Positions 37,398-45,667 are shown, counted from the first letter of the stretch. The stretch: 64,000 bases of DNA from Polynucleobacter sp. MWH-Aus1W21 (GCF_018687275.1 NZ_CP061287.1:1860001-1924000); one strand, 5' to 3'. The notes: generated by a model not told the origin, from the letters alone. Translations and numbers: made by a program.

Positions 37398-38186
37398 ATG
37401 AATACATTAACAACCGTAGTAGAAACAACAGCAACTAGCAACGTCGTTTTAAACGACAAACAAAAGAAGGCTCGTAAGGCTTCTATTGCTACTAATGCGT
37501 CAAAGCTTTTAGGGGCAATGGAAGAAAGCCGCATTACTTGGGAAGAAGGTGCGTACAGAACGAGCAATCAAGCGTTGTATCAAGTGCTAGCTCAGTGCTT
37601 ACAGTTTTGCGGAGAGCTTTCAATTGGTGATGCTAAGGCTCGTTTAGTTGCGCTTGAGAAGTTTTATAAATCACGTAACTATAAGTACAACAAAACTAAG
37701 CCTTTAATCACACGAGTTATTCGCGCTGTATTCGGCGACATTGATAGACGTCGCTTGAGCACCTATTCAATTGTTTTACGAAAGGCTCAAAAGTTAAATG
37801 TGTCTTTCTCAGAACTTGCTGACTGGATTGAAAAGGAAGGCGGGGTTCAAGAAATTAAGTTGGGGCATAGTGAAACATTTGTAAGCGTTACAGATAAAGC
37901 TGAAATGGCAAAAGAGCATTTTGAAAAAATGAAGCCTCTTGGTAGCGCAAATTCAGAAATGCTTTCAATGGTGGCAGATGCTGATTTTATGGGTGACACC
38001 TGCGTACTGTTGGCGGAGCAAAACAGTCAGGGCGGCTTTGACGTTAAAGCTGTTCTTCGTAACGCAAGTCTTGTTAAAGCGGCATTTGCGGCTCTTTATG
38101 CGAAACAGCAAGAAATTACTGTTGAAGCAAAACGAGTTGTCGATGCGGCTAATGATGCCGAAGCGAAGTTAGCTAAAGCAGCCTAA
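37398..38186 (+). CDS. hypothetical helical protein with an in-frame palindrome
   Basis: A 262-residue protein, mostly helical with a coiled-coil-like C terminus (EITVEAKRVVDAANDAEAKLAKA). No known family recognised. Residues 16-20 (Val-Val-Leu-Asn-Asp) are encoded by a perfect copy of the island palindrome. The downstream AAA+ protein has Val-Phe-Leu-Asn-Asp at a near copy. It begins the rightward run 37398-39308 with the AAA+ ATPase and a small protein and may be an element-specific replication or maintenance factor; that is a guess from context. Confidence 0.65.
   Translation: MNTLTTVVETTATSNVVLNDKQKKARKASIATNASKLLGAMEESRITWEEGAYRTSNQALYQVLAQCLQFCGELSIGDAKARLVALEKFYKSRNYKYNKTKPLITRVIRAVFGDIDRRRLSTYSIVLRKAQKLNVSFSELADWIEKEGGVQEIKLGHSETFVSVTDKAEMAKEHFEKMKPLGSANSEMLSMVADADFMGDTCVLLAEQNSQGGFDVKAVLRNASLVKAAFAALYAKQQEITVEAKRVVDAANDAEAKLAKAA
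37443..37457. repeat. island palindrome copy 4 (inside a gene)
   Basis: GTCGTTTTAAACGAC read in frame as part of codons for Val-Val-Leu-Asn-Asp near the 5' end of the 262-residue gene. Confidence 0.9.
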
Positions 38187-38241
38187 CTGACAGAATGGCG
38201 GCCTTATGCCGCCATTCCTTACCTATTGAAAGGAATTAAAA

Positions 38242-38904
38242 ATGAATAAGGAGAACCAAAATGCACCTCAAAATGTTTTTGACATCCACTACAGCAATCC
38301 TGAAAGTCGATTACGAATCGAAGATATTGTCACAAATATCGAAGAGATACCTTCAAGCGGCAAATCAGGATTACTTCTTTACGGAGTCTATGGGACAGGA
38401 AAAACCACTCTCGCGAACTTGCTACCTGACGCAATCGAAAAAGGTAAAGCTGGCGTAGGCTTAAATAGCCCAGAAACCTTTATTGGCTGTCAGCAAGGAT
38501 TCAATGGGCCACAGGTAATGACGCTTATAGGCAATATCTTAAACGTCATGTCCTTTAACTCTAGCGGGCTTCACTACATCATCCTTGATGAAGTCGATAA
38601 CTTAACCAAGTTAGCTCAGCAGAGTTTGAAATCAGCTATGAATACCCATAGGGCAGTTTTTATTCTGACAACCAACAACATATCTGAGCTTGATAAAGGT
38701 CTAAAAGATAGATGCGTATTGATTGAAATGAATGCGGGCGCTCCTGAGGAGTATTTGCCATTAGCAAAAGAAATTGCCCAAAATAAAAATGTCTTTTTAA
38801 ACGACGAAGTTTTATTAGAGGCTATTTCATTGGCAAATGGGTCATTTAGAAATCTTAATCATGGCCTCAAGCGGTTAGCTAGGCGGAAAGGAGTAGCGAT
38901 ATGA
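38242..38904 (+). CDS. clamp-loader-like AAA+ ATPase
   Basis: A 220-residue ATPase. Walker A is GVYGTGKTTL, Walker B YIILDEVDNL, sensor 1 ILTTNN, and an Arg-finger-like motif LKDRCVLIEM, the order seen in DNA polymerase III delta-prime/RFC-like small subunits. It lacks the C-terminal collar domain. It may load or remodel a DNA-bound complex for the element. It overlaps the next gene by 4 bp. Its codons 184-188 carry a one-mismatch copy of the island palindrome. Confidence 0.82.
   Translation: MNKENQNAPQNVFDIHYSNPESRLRIEDIVTNIEEIPSSGKSGLLLYGVYGTGKTTLANLLPDAIEKGKAGVGLNSPETFIGCQQGFNGPQVMTLIGNILNVMSFNSSGLHYIILDEVDNLTKLAQQSLKSAMNTHRAVFILTTNNISELDKGLKDRCVLIEMNAGAPEEYLPLAKEIAQNKNVFLNDEVLLEAISLANGSFRNLNHGLKRLARRKGVAI
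38791..38805. repeat. island palindrome, one-mismatch copy
   Basis: GTCTTTTTAAACGAC differs from the palindrome at one base, in frame inside the AAA+ gene (Val-Phe-Leu-Asn-Asp). Confidence 0.7.
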
Positions 38905-39308
38905 AAAGTCGAGATATTCACCATGGCGTCTACATGGCACCATTTGGTTTATCAACCATTGTTATGGCAAGTCAGTCTAATCTTGAATGGCATATGAATA
39001 AATACCGCACCCAAAAAGATGAATCATTTTTGAAGGGCTTGCTTAAAAGACTTGAATATTCACTGCCTTTGGAAGACAAGTTTTTTGACTCTAATCCTCA
39101 CCTAGCCGTATCTAGCAATCAAAGGTGGAAGAATTTTTGTGATGATTGCGTAATTCTTGCGACCTTATCAGCATATTTAAATAATAGTAGAGTCGTGCTA
39201 ATTCACCCTGATTCATATAATCCTTCTGAAGGATTGAATACTCAATATGAAATGCCAAAGAAACGCCCAACTTTTATTGAGGGCATAGAAATTCAGCAAC
39301 TCAATTAA
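38901..39308 (+). CDS. hypothetical protein
   Basis: A 135-residue soluble protein that starts inside the last codons of the AAA+ gene (ATGA overlap), so the two are translationally coupled. Composition is ordinary with a WKNFCDDCVILATLSAYL helix; no motif recognised. A strong terminator follows its stop and ends this rightward operon. Confidence 0.6.
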   Translation: MKSRDIHHGVYMAPFGLSTIVMASQSNLEWHMNKYRTQKDESFLKGLLKRLEYSLPLEDKFFDSNPHLAVSSNQRWKNFCDDCVILATLSAYLNNSRVVLIHPDSYNPSEGLNTQYEMPKKRPTFIEGIEIQQLN

Positions 39309-39316
39309 CTCTCTTT

Positions 39317-39342
39317 AAGCCCACTTTTTAGTGGGCTTTTTT
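39317..39342 (+). terminator. intrinsic terminator of the AAA+ operon
   Basis: A 9-bp stem AAGCCCACT / AGTGGGCTT around TTTT, followed on the + strand by a T run, 8 bp past the 135-residue gene. It separates that operon from the convergent integrase 2. Confidence 0.85.
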
Positions 39343-40612
39343 ACGCCAATTGCTCAGCCGCCATAGTGGGAGTCAGTTTTGAATAGTGCCTCTCAATCAT
39401 GGCGGCACTATTTCCCATTTGCTTAGCCAGCGTGTGAATATCCGTCTTATTCTCTAGTAGCTCTAATGTTGCGTAAGTATGTCGCAATGAGTACAAGGTA
39501 CGCATTTGCCCATCTTGACTCTTAGCTAGCCCACTGTCTCGCATGAGCTTCTTAAATGTCCCATCTATACGCAATGGCTGATGTCCGTCCGCCATTACAA
39601 ATATCTTTTGAGGAGCACGAGATTCAAATAATCTATCAAATGGAATGTCATATACGGCCTTTTGACGACTGTGTAAACGCTTGAGAACATCAATCGCTCT
39701 ATGCTTAGCAATTAACCAACGCCCACCAGTCTTGCCATCTACCCATATACGCAAGTACTTTTTACCATTATTGGTATGCCATTCAATGTTATTCCAGCAA
39801 ATATTTAATGCTTCAGTTCCATGCCGCATTCCAGTTAATAGAAGCATCTCAACGTAATCTCGCACTAATGGGCGAATCTCGCGCTCAATCTCTAAACGGC
39901 CCTCTTTAGCCCATTGCTCCATATAAGCAAGTAACTTATCAATCTCTTCACGACTAAATGCTGGGCGAGTTTTACCTTTGTGCCCTCGTGAAGTTAATTT
40001 TGGTATTGCTACACGCTCACTAATCCAGCCTTTATTGACTGCTGTTTGCTGTAGCTTTGTCCAAGCACTAGAAAAGTTCATAAGGGTACTGGCTTTAGGC
40101 ACTAAGCGCATTTGTCTATTTCGCCAAATCTCAAACTCATGAACGTCTGTATAAGTTATTTCTTCTAACCGCTTGTCCTGAAAGTAGGGCAGGAAGTATT
40201 TCTCAATACAAGTGATATAGCTTAGATAAACACTCTTTCCTATACCTTCGCCCAAATCACGTCGCATTTCATAAAGAGTGGTGTGCGCTATTTCTGCGAA
40301 CGTCGGAGCTTTTTGCGCAAGTCCTAAGCGCTGGCGAAATCTGGCTTCATCGTATAAGTCGCAGGCAACTCTGACGGCATGTTCAATTGATGCTTGCTTG
40401 GTTGAAACTCTATCCCATGTGCTGTCATGTCGTTTAAAACGACATTGCCAGAGTGGGCTATTTGGCCTGCGGAAGATAACCACTTCACCGTCACGTAAAA
40501 GCAGCGATTGGGGTTCTGCGAAATGAAGCGTTGATAACTTGGGCTGATGATACTGAGGTGATGAGGGTAGAACTTCTAGATTTGTAAGCTTGGTGACTAC
40601 GTCCTTAGACAT
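39341..40612 (-). CDS. tyrosine recombinase / integrase 2
   Basis: A 423-residue site-specific recombinase, paralogous to integrase 1 and of identical length. Catalytic segments: LTGMRHGTEALNICW, DGKTGGRWLIAKH, LYSLRHTYATLELL and the tyrosine in ERHYSKL. It faces inward from the right end, mirroring integrase 1. Its N-terminal WQCRFKRHDSTWDRVS carries an in-frame palindrome copy at the place where integrase 1 has none. Two related integrases in one island suggest either tandem elements that fused or a system that uses both. Confidence 0.93.
   Translation of the reverse strand: MSKDVVTKLTNLEVLPSSPQYHQPKLSTLHFAEPQSLLLRDGEVVIFRRPNSPLWQCRFKRHDSTWDRVSTKQASIEHAVRVACDLYDEARFRQRLGLAQKAPTFAEIAHTTLYEMRRDLGEGIGKSVYLSYITCIEKYFLPYFQDKRLEEITYTDVHEFEIWRNRQMRLVPKASTLMNFSSAWTKLQQTAVNKGWISERVAIPKLTSRGHKGKTRPAFSREEIDKLLAYMEQWAKEGRLEIEREIRPLVRDYVEMLLLTGMRHGTEALNICWNNIEWHTNNGKKYLRIWVDGKTGGRWLIAKHRAIDVLKRLHSRQKAVYDIPFDRLFESRAPQKIFVMADGHQPLRIDGTFKKLMRDSGLAKSQDGQMRTLYSLRHTYATLELLENKTDIHTLAKQMGNSAAMIERHYSKLTPTMAAEQLA
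40429..40443. repeat. island palindrome copy 5 (inside integrase 2)
   Basis: GTCGTTTAAAACGAC, read on the minus strand within codons for Arg-Phe-Lys-Arg. The aligned site in integrase 1 does not have it. Confidence 0.9.
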
Positions 40613-40676
40613 GAACTTGCTGTAGAAATTTTGAACTCATTCAGCAAGTTTATTTTCAGAGTTTTATTTGGACAAC

Positions 40677-40916
40677 CTAAATGGGTATATTTTTAAAAGA
40701 TTCCTTATAGCCTTGTGCGCTTAATACCGTATCGTAAAGACCAACATCATCATCTTCGTGTTTATTAATTCCGACATAATTAAGGCCGGCATCTTCATAG
40801 CGCTTAAATTTATAAACAGCATCATTCATTAACGGACCATTGAATATGCCAAGGCTAACTACCTGATCCACCGCCTTCTCAGGGTCCCAGTCATTTTGCA
40901 TTTGTAGTGTTGTCAC
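40677..40916 (-). CDS. hypothetical protein
   Basis: A 79-residue acidic protein starting MTTLQMQNDWDPEKAVDQVV. No motif recognised. It is upstream of integrase 2 in the same direction (64 bp gap) and could be an excisionase-sized partner, but no helix-turn-helix is evident, so that is only a size argument. A palindrome copy lies about 80 bp upstream of its start. Confidence 0.5.
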   Translation of the reverse strand: MTTLQMQNDWDPEKAVDQVVSLGIFNGPLMNDAVYKFKRYEDAGLNYVGINKHEDDDVGLYDTVLSAQGYKESFKNIPI

Positions 40917-40997
40917 TTTTTCAGTTTTTAGGGAATGTGGATTGAAACGGGGGGATTACCTATTAATCCTCTGCACTATCAAAGAGCTTATTGAAGT

Positions 40998-41012
40998 GTC
41001 GTTTTAAACGAC
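40998..41012. repeat. island palindrome copy 6
   Basis: GTCGTTTTAAACGAC, the rightmost copy, marking the right limit of the palindrome-bearing island. Confidence 0.9.
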
Positions 41013-41121
41013 AGCGCATGAATGGGGGGTGGCTGTTATGGAGTGAGAAGCGGTCACACAGAATCATTTATTGCTGGAGACAGAGAACGACCCGAAACAG
41101 TCATTTATAGAGATCTAAAAG

Positions 41122-41143
41122 AAAACCACCCGAAGGTGGTTTT
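41122..41143. terminator. perfect hairpin with CGAA loop
   Basis: AAAACCACC-CGAA-GGTGGTTTT, 9-bp stem with A/T runs on both sides, so it can end transcription in either direction at the island junction. Confidence 0.65.
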
Positions 41144-41417
41144 GGTGTTTCTTGGTGGTGGAGTATAGCACTACGCCAAACGCTCATCCCGCAGGAGTGA
41201 GGTATGCCGTCCTGAAAACGCCCCCCAATGAGGAATACGGGGCGAATCCAAGGACTTACTCCAACCACCTCACTGGTTCGGAAAATTACCGTCCAGTGCG
41301 TGTGTCGACTGCTTGCCCCAGCTGAGCTGGCGCTTGCTTGGGACCGATTGTATCCCCTTCTAGCGCATCTTGCCTCCGCCGATGGCCCTGCCCGAAAACC
41401 ACTTCAGCGCTTGATGG

Positions 41418-42572
41418 CTATGGTTCCATATCGAAATCGGGCTCAACCTCTCCAACTTCAACGTCGTACTCGCCACCGGCCAATTCAATTGATGGATCAA
41501 GTTCATCAACTGCCGCATGCGCAAGATCGCCACGCAAGGTGATGAACACATCCACTTCCATCTCATGATCGCGTGAGACCTCTAGAGAGCCAAAATTAAG
41601 CTCTTCATGGTCGATGGTGTCGTATATAAAGAATTCAACATTCACGTCCACAGAAACCTGAACTGTTGCCCTGACCTCGATGATGCAAATGGTAGGGTCA
41701 TGTTCCACCAACCATGTACCGATTCCAGCTAGGTCCACCGAGTGAGCGAGGTAGTGCGCTTGATCCACCTCTGCCTCAACACGATGACAAAACCCCGTCC
41801 AGACATCATCTGCATTCCAATATGCACCGGCTACATGGTTTTCAACTGCGGCCTGCACCAATGTAGAAAGACTGCTGGCGGTGCTTCCAAGCTCCGCGCT
41901 GACTTTCGCGGTCACGCCCGCTGCCACCGGATTGGTGGACTTGAACAGCGCAGCGAATTCATCCAAGGATTTCACACAGTAGAGCCAATCACTGTGCTTG
42001 GCGAAATCTGCCCAACCGCCGTCCCGTGAGATCAAGATGCCTTGCTTTTGGGTTGCCTTGGCATGGTTTTCCAGCGTCAGGAGCGCGGCAGCATCGGGAA
42101 ATTCGGACTTCTTTCTGGCTTCAAATGGTGCCGCTTCTTGGAAATAGCGGTCAAACATCTGTCGCGCCAAATCTGGCCCAGCAATTGGTAAGACACCCCC
42201 ACCTAAGCTTGCCACAAAGGCCTTGAACTCTCTGGAAAAATTGCGCGAGGTAACAGATTCGGAATCAAGCGCTTTGATTTGTTCAGTGACAGGGGTGAAA
42301 TTCAGACCTGATAGGCGTTGCAGTTTTGCAATTGCCGCATTCAACTCTTTGGCGACCTTGGAAACCGGCTCCATTCGATGGGTGTGGACCTCCCGCTCAA
42401 CAATTTCTGTTTGCTGGATGGTCAGCCAAGCCGGTCTCTGCAGCGGCAATGCACGTAACGCACCGGCGGAAAATTTGTACGCATGGCTCTGAATTACGTC
42501 CGTATCGATCGAGAAGAAACCAACGCTCTTTTCTTCCAACAATGCTTGCGCGCTTGGCAATCCATTTGGCAT
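41418..42572 (-). CDS. PIN-domain protein (DUF4935-like)
   Basis: A 384-residue protein. The N-terminal half looks like a PIN-type ribonuclease: first acidic motif FFSIDTDVIQ (Asp23/Asp25), then EFPDAAALLTLENHAK and ILISRDGGWADFA, the pattern of the larger PIN/DUF4935 group often found in defence loci. The C-terminal half (about 230-384) is acidic, strand-rich and unrecognised. It ends the long leftward gene run beginning at 54732, with 27 bp to the small membrane protein upstream. A toxic RNase effector is a reasonable hypothesis. Confidence 0.75.
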   Translation of the reverse strand: MPNGLPSAQALLEEKSVGFFSIDTDVIQSHAYKFSAGALRALPLQRPAWLTIQQTEIVEREVHTHRMEPVSKVAKELNAAIAKLQRLSGLNFTPVTEQIKALDSESVTSRNFSREFKAFVASLGGGVLPIAGPDLARQMFDRYFQEAAPFEARKKSEFPDAAALLTLENHAKATQKQGILISRDGGWADFAKHSDWLYCVKSLDEFAALFKSTNPVAAGVTAKVSAELGSTASSLSTLVQAAVENHVAGAYWNADDVWTGFCHRVEAEVDQAHYLAHSVDLAGIGTWLVEHDPTICIIEVRATVQVSVDVNVEFFIYDTIDHEELNFGSLEVSRDHEMEVDVFITLRGDLAHAAVDELDPSIELAGGEYDVEVGEVEPDFDMEP

Positions 42573-42599
42573 ATGGCCTCTTTATTACAAGTAGTTGAA

Positions 42600-42812
42600 C
42601 TATTCCTGTTTCTTCCGAAGCATAGTCGCCAACCCAAGACCAATCCCAAACTCAATCGCACTAACTACAGCGTATGAAATTCCGAAAGACGCCCCAATCA
42701 AGGCCGCGACACCCAGCCCAATCAAGCTGGCGGTACGGTCTCCCTTTGAAAACCATCCAGTGGCCGCACCCGCACCAACGTACAGAACGACATATTTCAT
42801 ACTTATGTACAT
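42600..42812 (-). CDS. small membrane protein
   Basis: A 70-residue protein with two hydrophobic glycine-rich helices separated by a short charged loop (GWFSKGDRTASL). I set the start at 42812 because AAAGGAAC lies just upstream of that ATG; a longer frame to 42872 has no such signal. It ends in a basic tail (LRKKQE). No family recognised; effector-sized membrane proteins are frequent in defence operons, but nothing more can be said. Confidence 0.6.
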   Translation of the reverse strand: MYISMKYVVLYVGAGAATGWFSKGDRTASLIGLGVAALIGASFGISYAVVSAIEFGIGLGLATMLRKKQE

Positions 42813-42840
42813 AGAAAGTTCCTTTTCTCGCCAGTTATCT

Positions 42841-43920
42841 TTAACGCTTCCTTGTTGCCCATAGACGCCCACCTTCTATAGACAGTCTGAACTTTTGCTG
42901 AGTGTCAACTTCGCCTAGCCAAACGCCATCGACATCATTTTTGAGAGGCACTGAAGATGCATGATCAAAAACATTTTCATCCGGAGCAAATCTCATGACA
43001 TTCAATGCCCCCGTGAATCCATCCAAAACAACAGTCCCAAATTCCCAGGGACAATTGCTCTTCATGCAGCCATTCATCACAAGAAATCTTCCGTTATGAA
43101 CATGCGAAGATCCTGGGCCGCTCATTGCAGTTCTGAATGCTCGAAATCGCTCTGGCTTGATCTTCTGAACCACCGATGCTCGGACCTGCTCGTCACCTAG
43201 GACGGTATCCGGATGCTCTCCGACGAAGCGTAGGAATTTTTTGTCGAAACGAACATCAACGTAACCGTCTTGCTTTACAAATATCCGCGTCGATGGCAAC
43301 AAATCTCCCAAATCGTTCTCAGTTCCGTCGTAAAAATTAATCACAGACGATCTACTAAGGCGTTGCCCATCAAAAGCAAATCCGTATTTTGTGATCTTGT
43401 TCTTCGGGCCATAGAAGCTGGTGCCTACGCGAGTCACACGAATGCCGGAATCTGCCAAAAACACTATGTAATGATCATTCCACGTACTACACATCGTGCC
43501 ACCGCAATTCGTAGTGACGATCGCTAGTTTTGCGTTCTTTTCATCTGGGTATGCAGCTCGGATGTGTACTATCCCATCGCAAGCCCCACTGATGTACTGC
43601 AAAGACCCAGAATTTCCATTGCGAACTTCGAGTCGCTTGTACTCACATTCCTCTCGAACAGGCTGAGTGTATGACTGTCCAGTAACTTTCCCCTCAGCGA
43701 CCTGGATGAATTGACCGTTGGAGAACCTCACCTTATCCAATACGGTGTATGGTTGACTTTCATCCCACATGAATTCCGAATTTGGTCCACCATTCGGTTG
43801 CGCATGTGCTGACGCGACAAATCCGAGAAGAAGGAACGCCACTGGCAAGCCCCATACCTTCTTCATCAAGAAGAAGGCACCAATCAGTCGCACTTCAAAT
43901 TTTCTAATCTTCCAATTCAT
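42841..43920 (-). CDS. exported hypothetical protein
   Basis: A 359-residue protein with an N-terminal export signal (helix WGLPVAFLLLGFVASAHA). The start at 43920 sits 1 bp past the nuclease stop; an upstream extension to 44034 would run inside the nuclease gene. The mature part is strand-rich with several cysteines (REECEY, ISGACDG, NCGGTMCSTW, GCMKSNCPW) that could form disulphides in the periplasm. No enzyme motif recognised. Tight spacing ties it to the secreted nuclease. Confidence 0.65.
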   Translation of the reverse strand: MNWKIRKFEVRLIGAFFLMKKVWGLPVAFLLLGFVASAHAQPNGGPNSEFMWDESQPYTVLDKVRFSNGQFIQVAEGKVTGQSYTQPVREECEYKRLEVRNGNSGSLQYISGACDGIVHIRAAYPDEKNAKLAIVTTNCGGTMCSTWNDHYIVFLADSGIRVTRVGTSFYGPKNKITKYGFAFDGQRLSRSSVINFYDGTENDLGDLLPSTRIFVKQDGYVDVRFDKKFLRFVGEHPDTVLGDEQVRASVVQKIKPERFRAFRTAMSGPGSSHVHNGRFLVMNGCMKSNCPWEFGTVVLDGFTGALNVMRFAPDENVFDHASSVPLKNDVDGVWLGEVDTQQKFRLSIEGGRLWATRKR

Positions 43921-43921
43921 A

Positions 43922-44437
43922 TCAATCGCCACCTCGCCCTTGATGCCTAAATTCCCATGGGGCGACTGGAGTGGGCTCACTCCAAAGCCCAATTTTGAGC
44001 TGCCTCGCCTGATACTCGGCATCAGCATACTCACGCCTCAGACTCTCAGATTGATCATTCGAGTAACGCTTGTAGTGCCAGGCCATTCCGGCTCGAATCT
44101 GTTCGAGGCAAACATCAGTACCATTAAAAATGACCCGACCAAGGAAACGACCATACCTGTCTTTTTTATTTGACTCGATATTCACTGTCTTCCCGAACAC
44201 CTGGTCAGAAAGGCTTTTCTTAGAGACCGATCCAAATGGCTGAGACTTTTCCGGTGCGTCAATCCCTGCGAGCCTCACCTTTAGGCGGTCATGGTTGTCA
44301 ACGAGAACGGTTATGGTGTCACCATCCGATACACCAACAACACGACCGACGATATCTGCCGCCGTAGCAGATAAAGAACTCCAAAGGAGTGCAATGCCGC
44401 AAAGAGCCAGACAGACTGAGTGGGCAGAAATCGGCAT
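43922..44437 (-). CDS. secreted staphylococcal-nuclease-like thermonuclease
   Basis: A 171-residue Ca-dependent nuclease homologue. A signal peptide (about 1-27) is followed by the SNase fold: GVSDGDTITVLVDNHDRLKV, then Arg55, Asp60 and Glu63 in RLAGIDAPEK and Arg97 in DRYGRFLGRV, matching the catalytic Arg-Glu-Arg set. It would act in the periplasm or outside, degrading DNA or RNA. It lies 3 bp from the Sel1-like gene and 1 bp from the exported unknown. Confidence 0.9.
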   Translation of the reverse strand: MPISAHSVCLALCGIALLWSSLSATAADIVGRVVGVSDGDTITVLVDNHDRLKVRLAGIDAPEKSQPFGSVSKKSLSDQVFGKTVNIESNKKDRYGRFLGRVIFNGTDVCLEQIRAGMAWHYKRYSNDQSESLRREYADAEYQARQLKIGLWSEPTPVAPWEFRHQGRGGD

Positions 44438-44440
44438 GAC

Positions 44441-45667
44441 TTAAGGTTTGATGACTGCGAGAACATCTATGCGAGAAAGCTCCTTCTCACACCACTGTTG
44501 AACCTTAAGGTTTGAAGTGCGCCGCCCCATCTCAGCATACTGAATACTCTCACCCAGATTTCCAATTTTCCTTAAGTGGCCTGCCAACATACACGCAGAT
44601 GTATCTGAACCAGCCTTGGCGCGCTCGCGCAGAAAATCACTGAATTCACTGTCACTCGATGGCAGTCGCCCCTTTGAAAACACCCATTCCTTGAACGGCA
44701 CAGAATCGTATCGATCCAACTCGGGACTCAAATAATCATAGTAGGCAATCAACACCATCGCTCTATCTGCTGTTTTCGGCGCATCCTTCCACTCAGCGTA
44801 TTTGAAAAATGTCACCTGAAGCAGGTTATATAACGCGTAAACAACGCCCCTCGCTGCTGCCTTGTCGAATAACTCAACTGCCTTTTCTGGATTTTTCGGA
44901 GTGCCAAATCCATCCAAATAAAAAACCCCCAGATTGTTCAATCCAACACTTGAATCCACATCAATAGCTAGCGACGCATACTCAAACAACCGTTGCTTTG
45001 TTACTCTCTTTGCTATTTCCAAATATTCGGTCCCGGCCCAAGCAAAATTGATCTTGCAGTAGATGTCGCCAACGGCAAAGCATTTCTCATACAACGGCGC
45101 GGCCCGCACAGGCTCGTAGAGTGGAGACTTTGGGTTCATGTAAGACGCCGCCTGCGTCCCCAGTGGGGCATCTGGCAATCTGAAATACTCCTCACACCTT
45201 TTAACTGCCAACTCTTTATTGAACAAAAGGTGATTGGGGTCCTTGTAGATCTCACAGAGTGCCGCGAGTGCAGCCTTTCGATTTTTATCGTCTCCACTTG
45301 AAACAAGGGTTTCCAGCCTAGACGTCCACAATGAGGCTTGAGGCTTGCTTGTCTTTATTCCTTCTTTCCCCGTTCCGAAATGCATGGCCAGAAGTTGAAT
45401 CGATGGAACGTCACCTTTTTGAGCAAGTGGAATCAGAATTTCTGGAGCATCCCCTCCTCGCAGATTACGCATTAGCATCCTCGCGAGCGAAAACTTATCC
45501 CGTTCATCCAGCTGTGTTGCAACAGAGCTCGCATTGCTCAAAACGTAGTCACGCCCATTCTTTTCAAGAATCTCTCGCAGCGTAGCTGCCGAAGCATCAA
45601 GACCAACAAGCATTCCGTTTAACAACAAAGTTAGGGCAACAAGCGCTCGAATTTTTTTCACTTTCAA
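44441..45667 (-). CDS. Sel1-like repeat protein, exported
   Basis: A 408-residue protein with an export signal (VALTLLLNGMLVGLDASA). The remainder is helical with Sel1-type pairs, clearest at AGTEYLEIAKRVTKQRLFEYA and VGLNNLGVFYLDGFGTPKNPEKAVELFDKAAARG. Such repeats bind partner proteins. It lies between the J-like gene (57 bp upstream) and the secreted nuclease (3 bp downstream), so it may be a periplasmic adaptor of the system. Confidence 0.75.
   Translation of the reverse strand: MKVKKIRALVALTLLLNGMLVGLDASAATLREILEKNGRDYVLSNASSVATQLDERDKFSLARMLMRNLRGGDAPEILIPLAQKGDVPSIQLLAMHFGTGKEGIKTSKPQASLWTSRLETLVSSGDDKNRKAALAALCEIYKDPNHLLFNKELAVKRCEEYFRLPDAPLGTQAASYMNPKSPLYEPVRAAPLYEKCFAVGDIYCKINFAWAGTEYLEIAKRVTKQRLFEYASLAIDVDSSVGLNNLGVFYLDGFGTPKNPEKAVELFDKAAARGVVYALYNLLQVTFFKYAEWKDAPKTADRAMVLIAYYDYLSPELDRYDSVPFKEWVFSKGRLPSSDSEFSDFLRERAKAGSDTSACMLAGHLRKIGNLGESIQYAEMGRRTSNLKVQQWCEKELSRIDVLAVIKP

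Larger units (their letters stand above)
30324..41012. mobile_element. integrative island with three tyrosine recombinases and a private palindrome
   Basis: Bounded on the left by the backbone tRNA-Met gene and on the right by a composition shift near 41.1 kb. It holds two inward-facing paralogous integrases (31754 and 40612 starts), a short recombinase, an exonuclease-BRCT protein, an AAA+ ATPase and several unknown genes. Perfect copies of GTCGTTTTAAACGAC lie at both limits. I could not find an att direct repeat, so exact ends are estimates. No structural phage genes, relaxase or type IV secretion genes are present, so it is not an obvious complete phage or conjugative element. Confidence 0.7.
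40917..41417. other. gene-free junction between the two islands
   Basis: About 500 bp without a convincing gene. It holds palindrome copy 6, a hairpin at 41122-41143, and from about 41150 the base composition becomes GC-richer. No tRNA fragment or direct repeat of the tRNA-Met end could be confirmed. Confidence 0.5.

Noticed and set aside
30324..41012. The repeated palindrome as a CRISPR array.
   Set aside because: Copies are 15 bp and spaced by hundreds to thousands of bases, some inside genes. There are no regular spacers and no cas genes.
30324..41012. The first island as a prophage.
   Set aside because: No capsid, terminase, portal, tail or lysis gene can be recognised, only recombinases, DNA-handling proteins and unknowns.
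30127..41160. Integration of the first island into the 3' end of tRNA-Met with a direct repeat at the right end.
   Set aside because: The island lies on the 5' side of the tRNA, and the right junction (TTGGTGG then different sequence) shares too few bases with the tRNA end to call a repeat.
41290..41335. A tRNA-like patch (CAGCTGAGCTGG) near the left edge of the defence island, as a possible att remnant of a tRNA gene.
   Set aside because: Only the D-arm-like hairpin fits. No acceptor, anticodon or T arm could be folded around it, and it does not repeat any part of the tRNA-Met gene.
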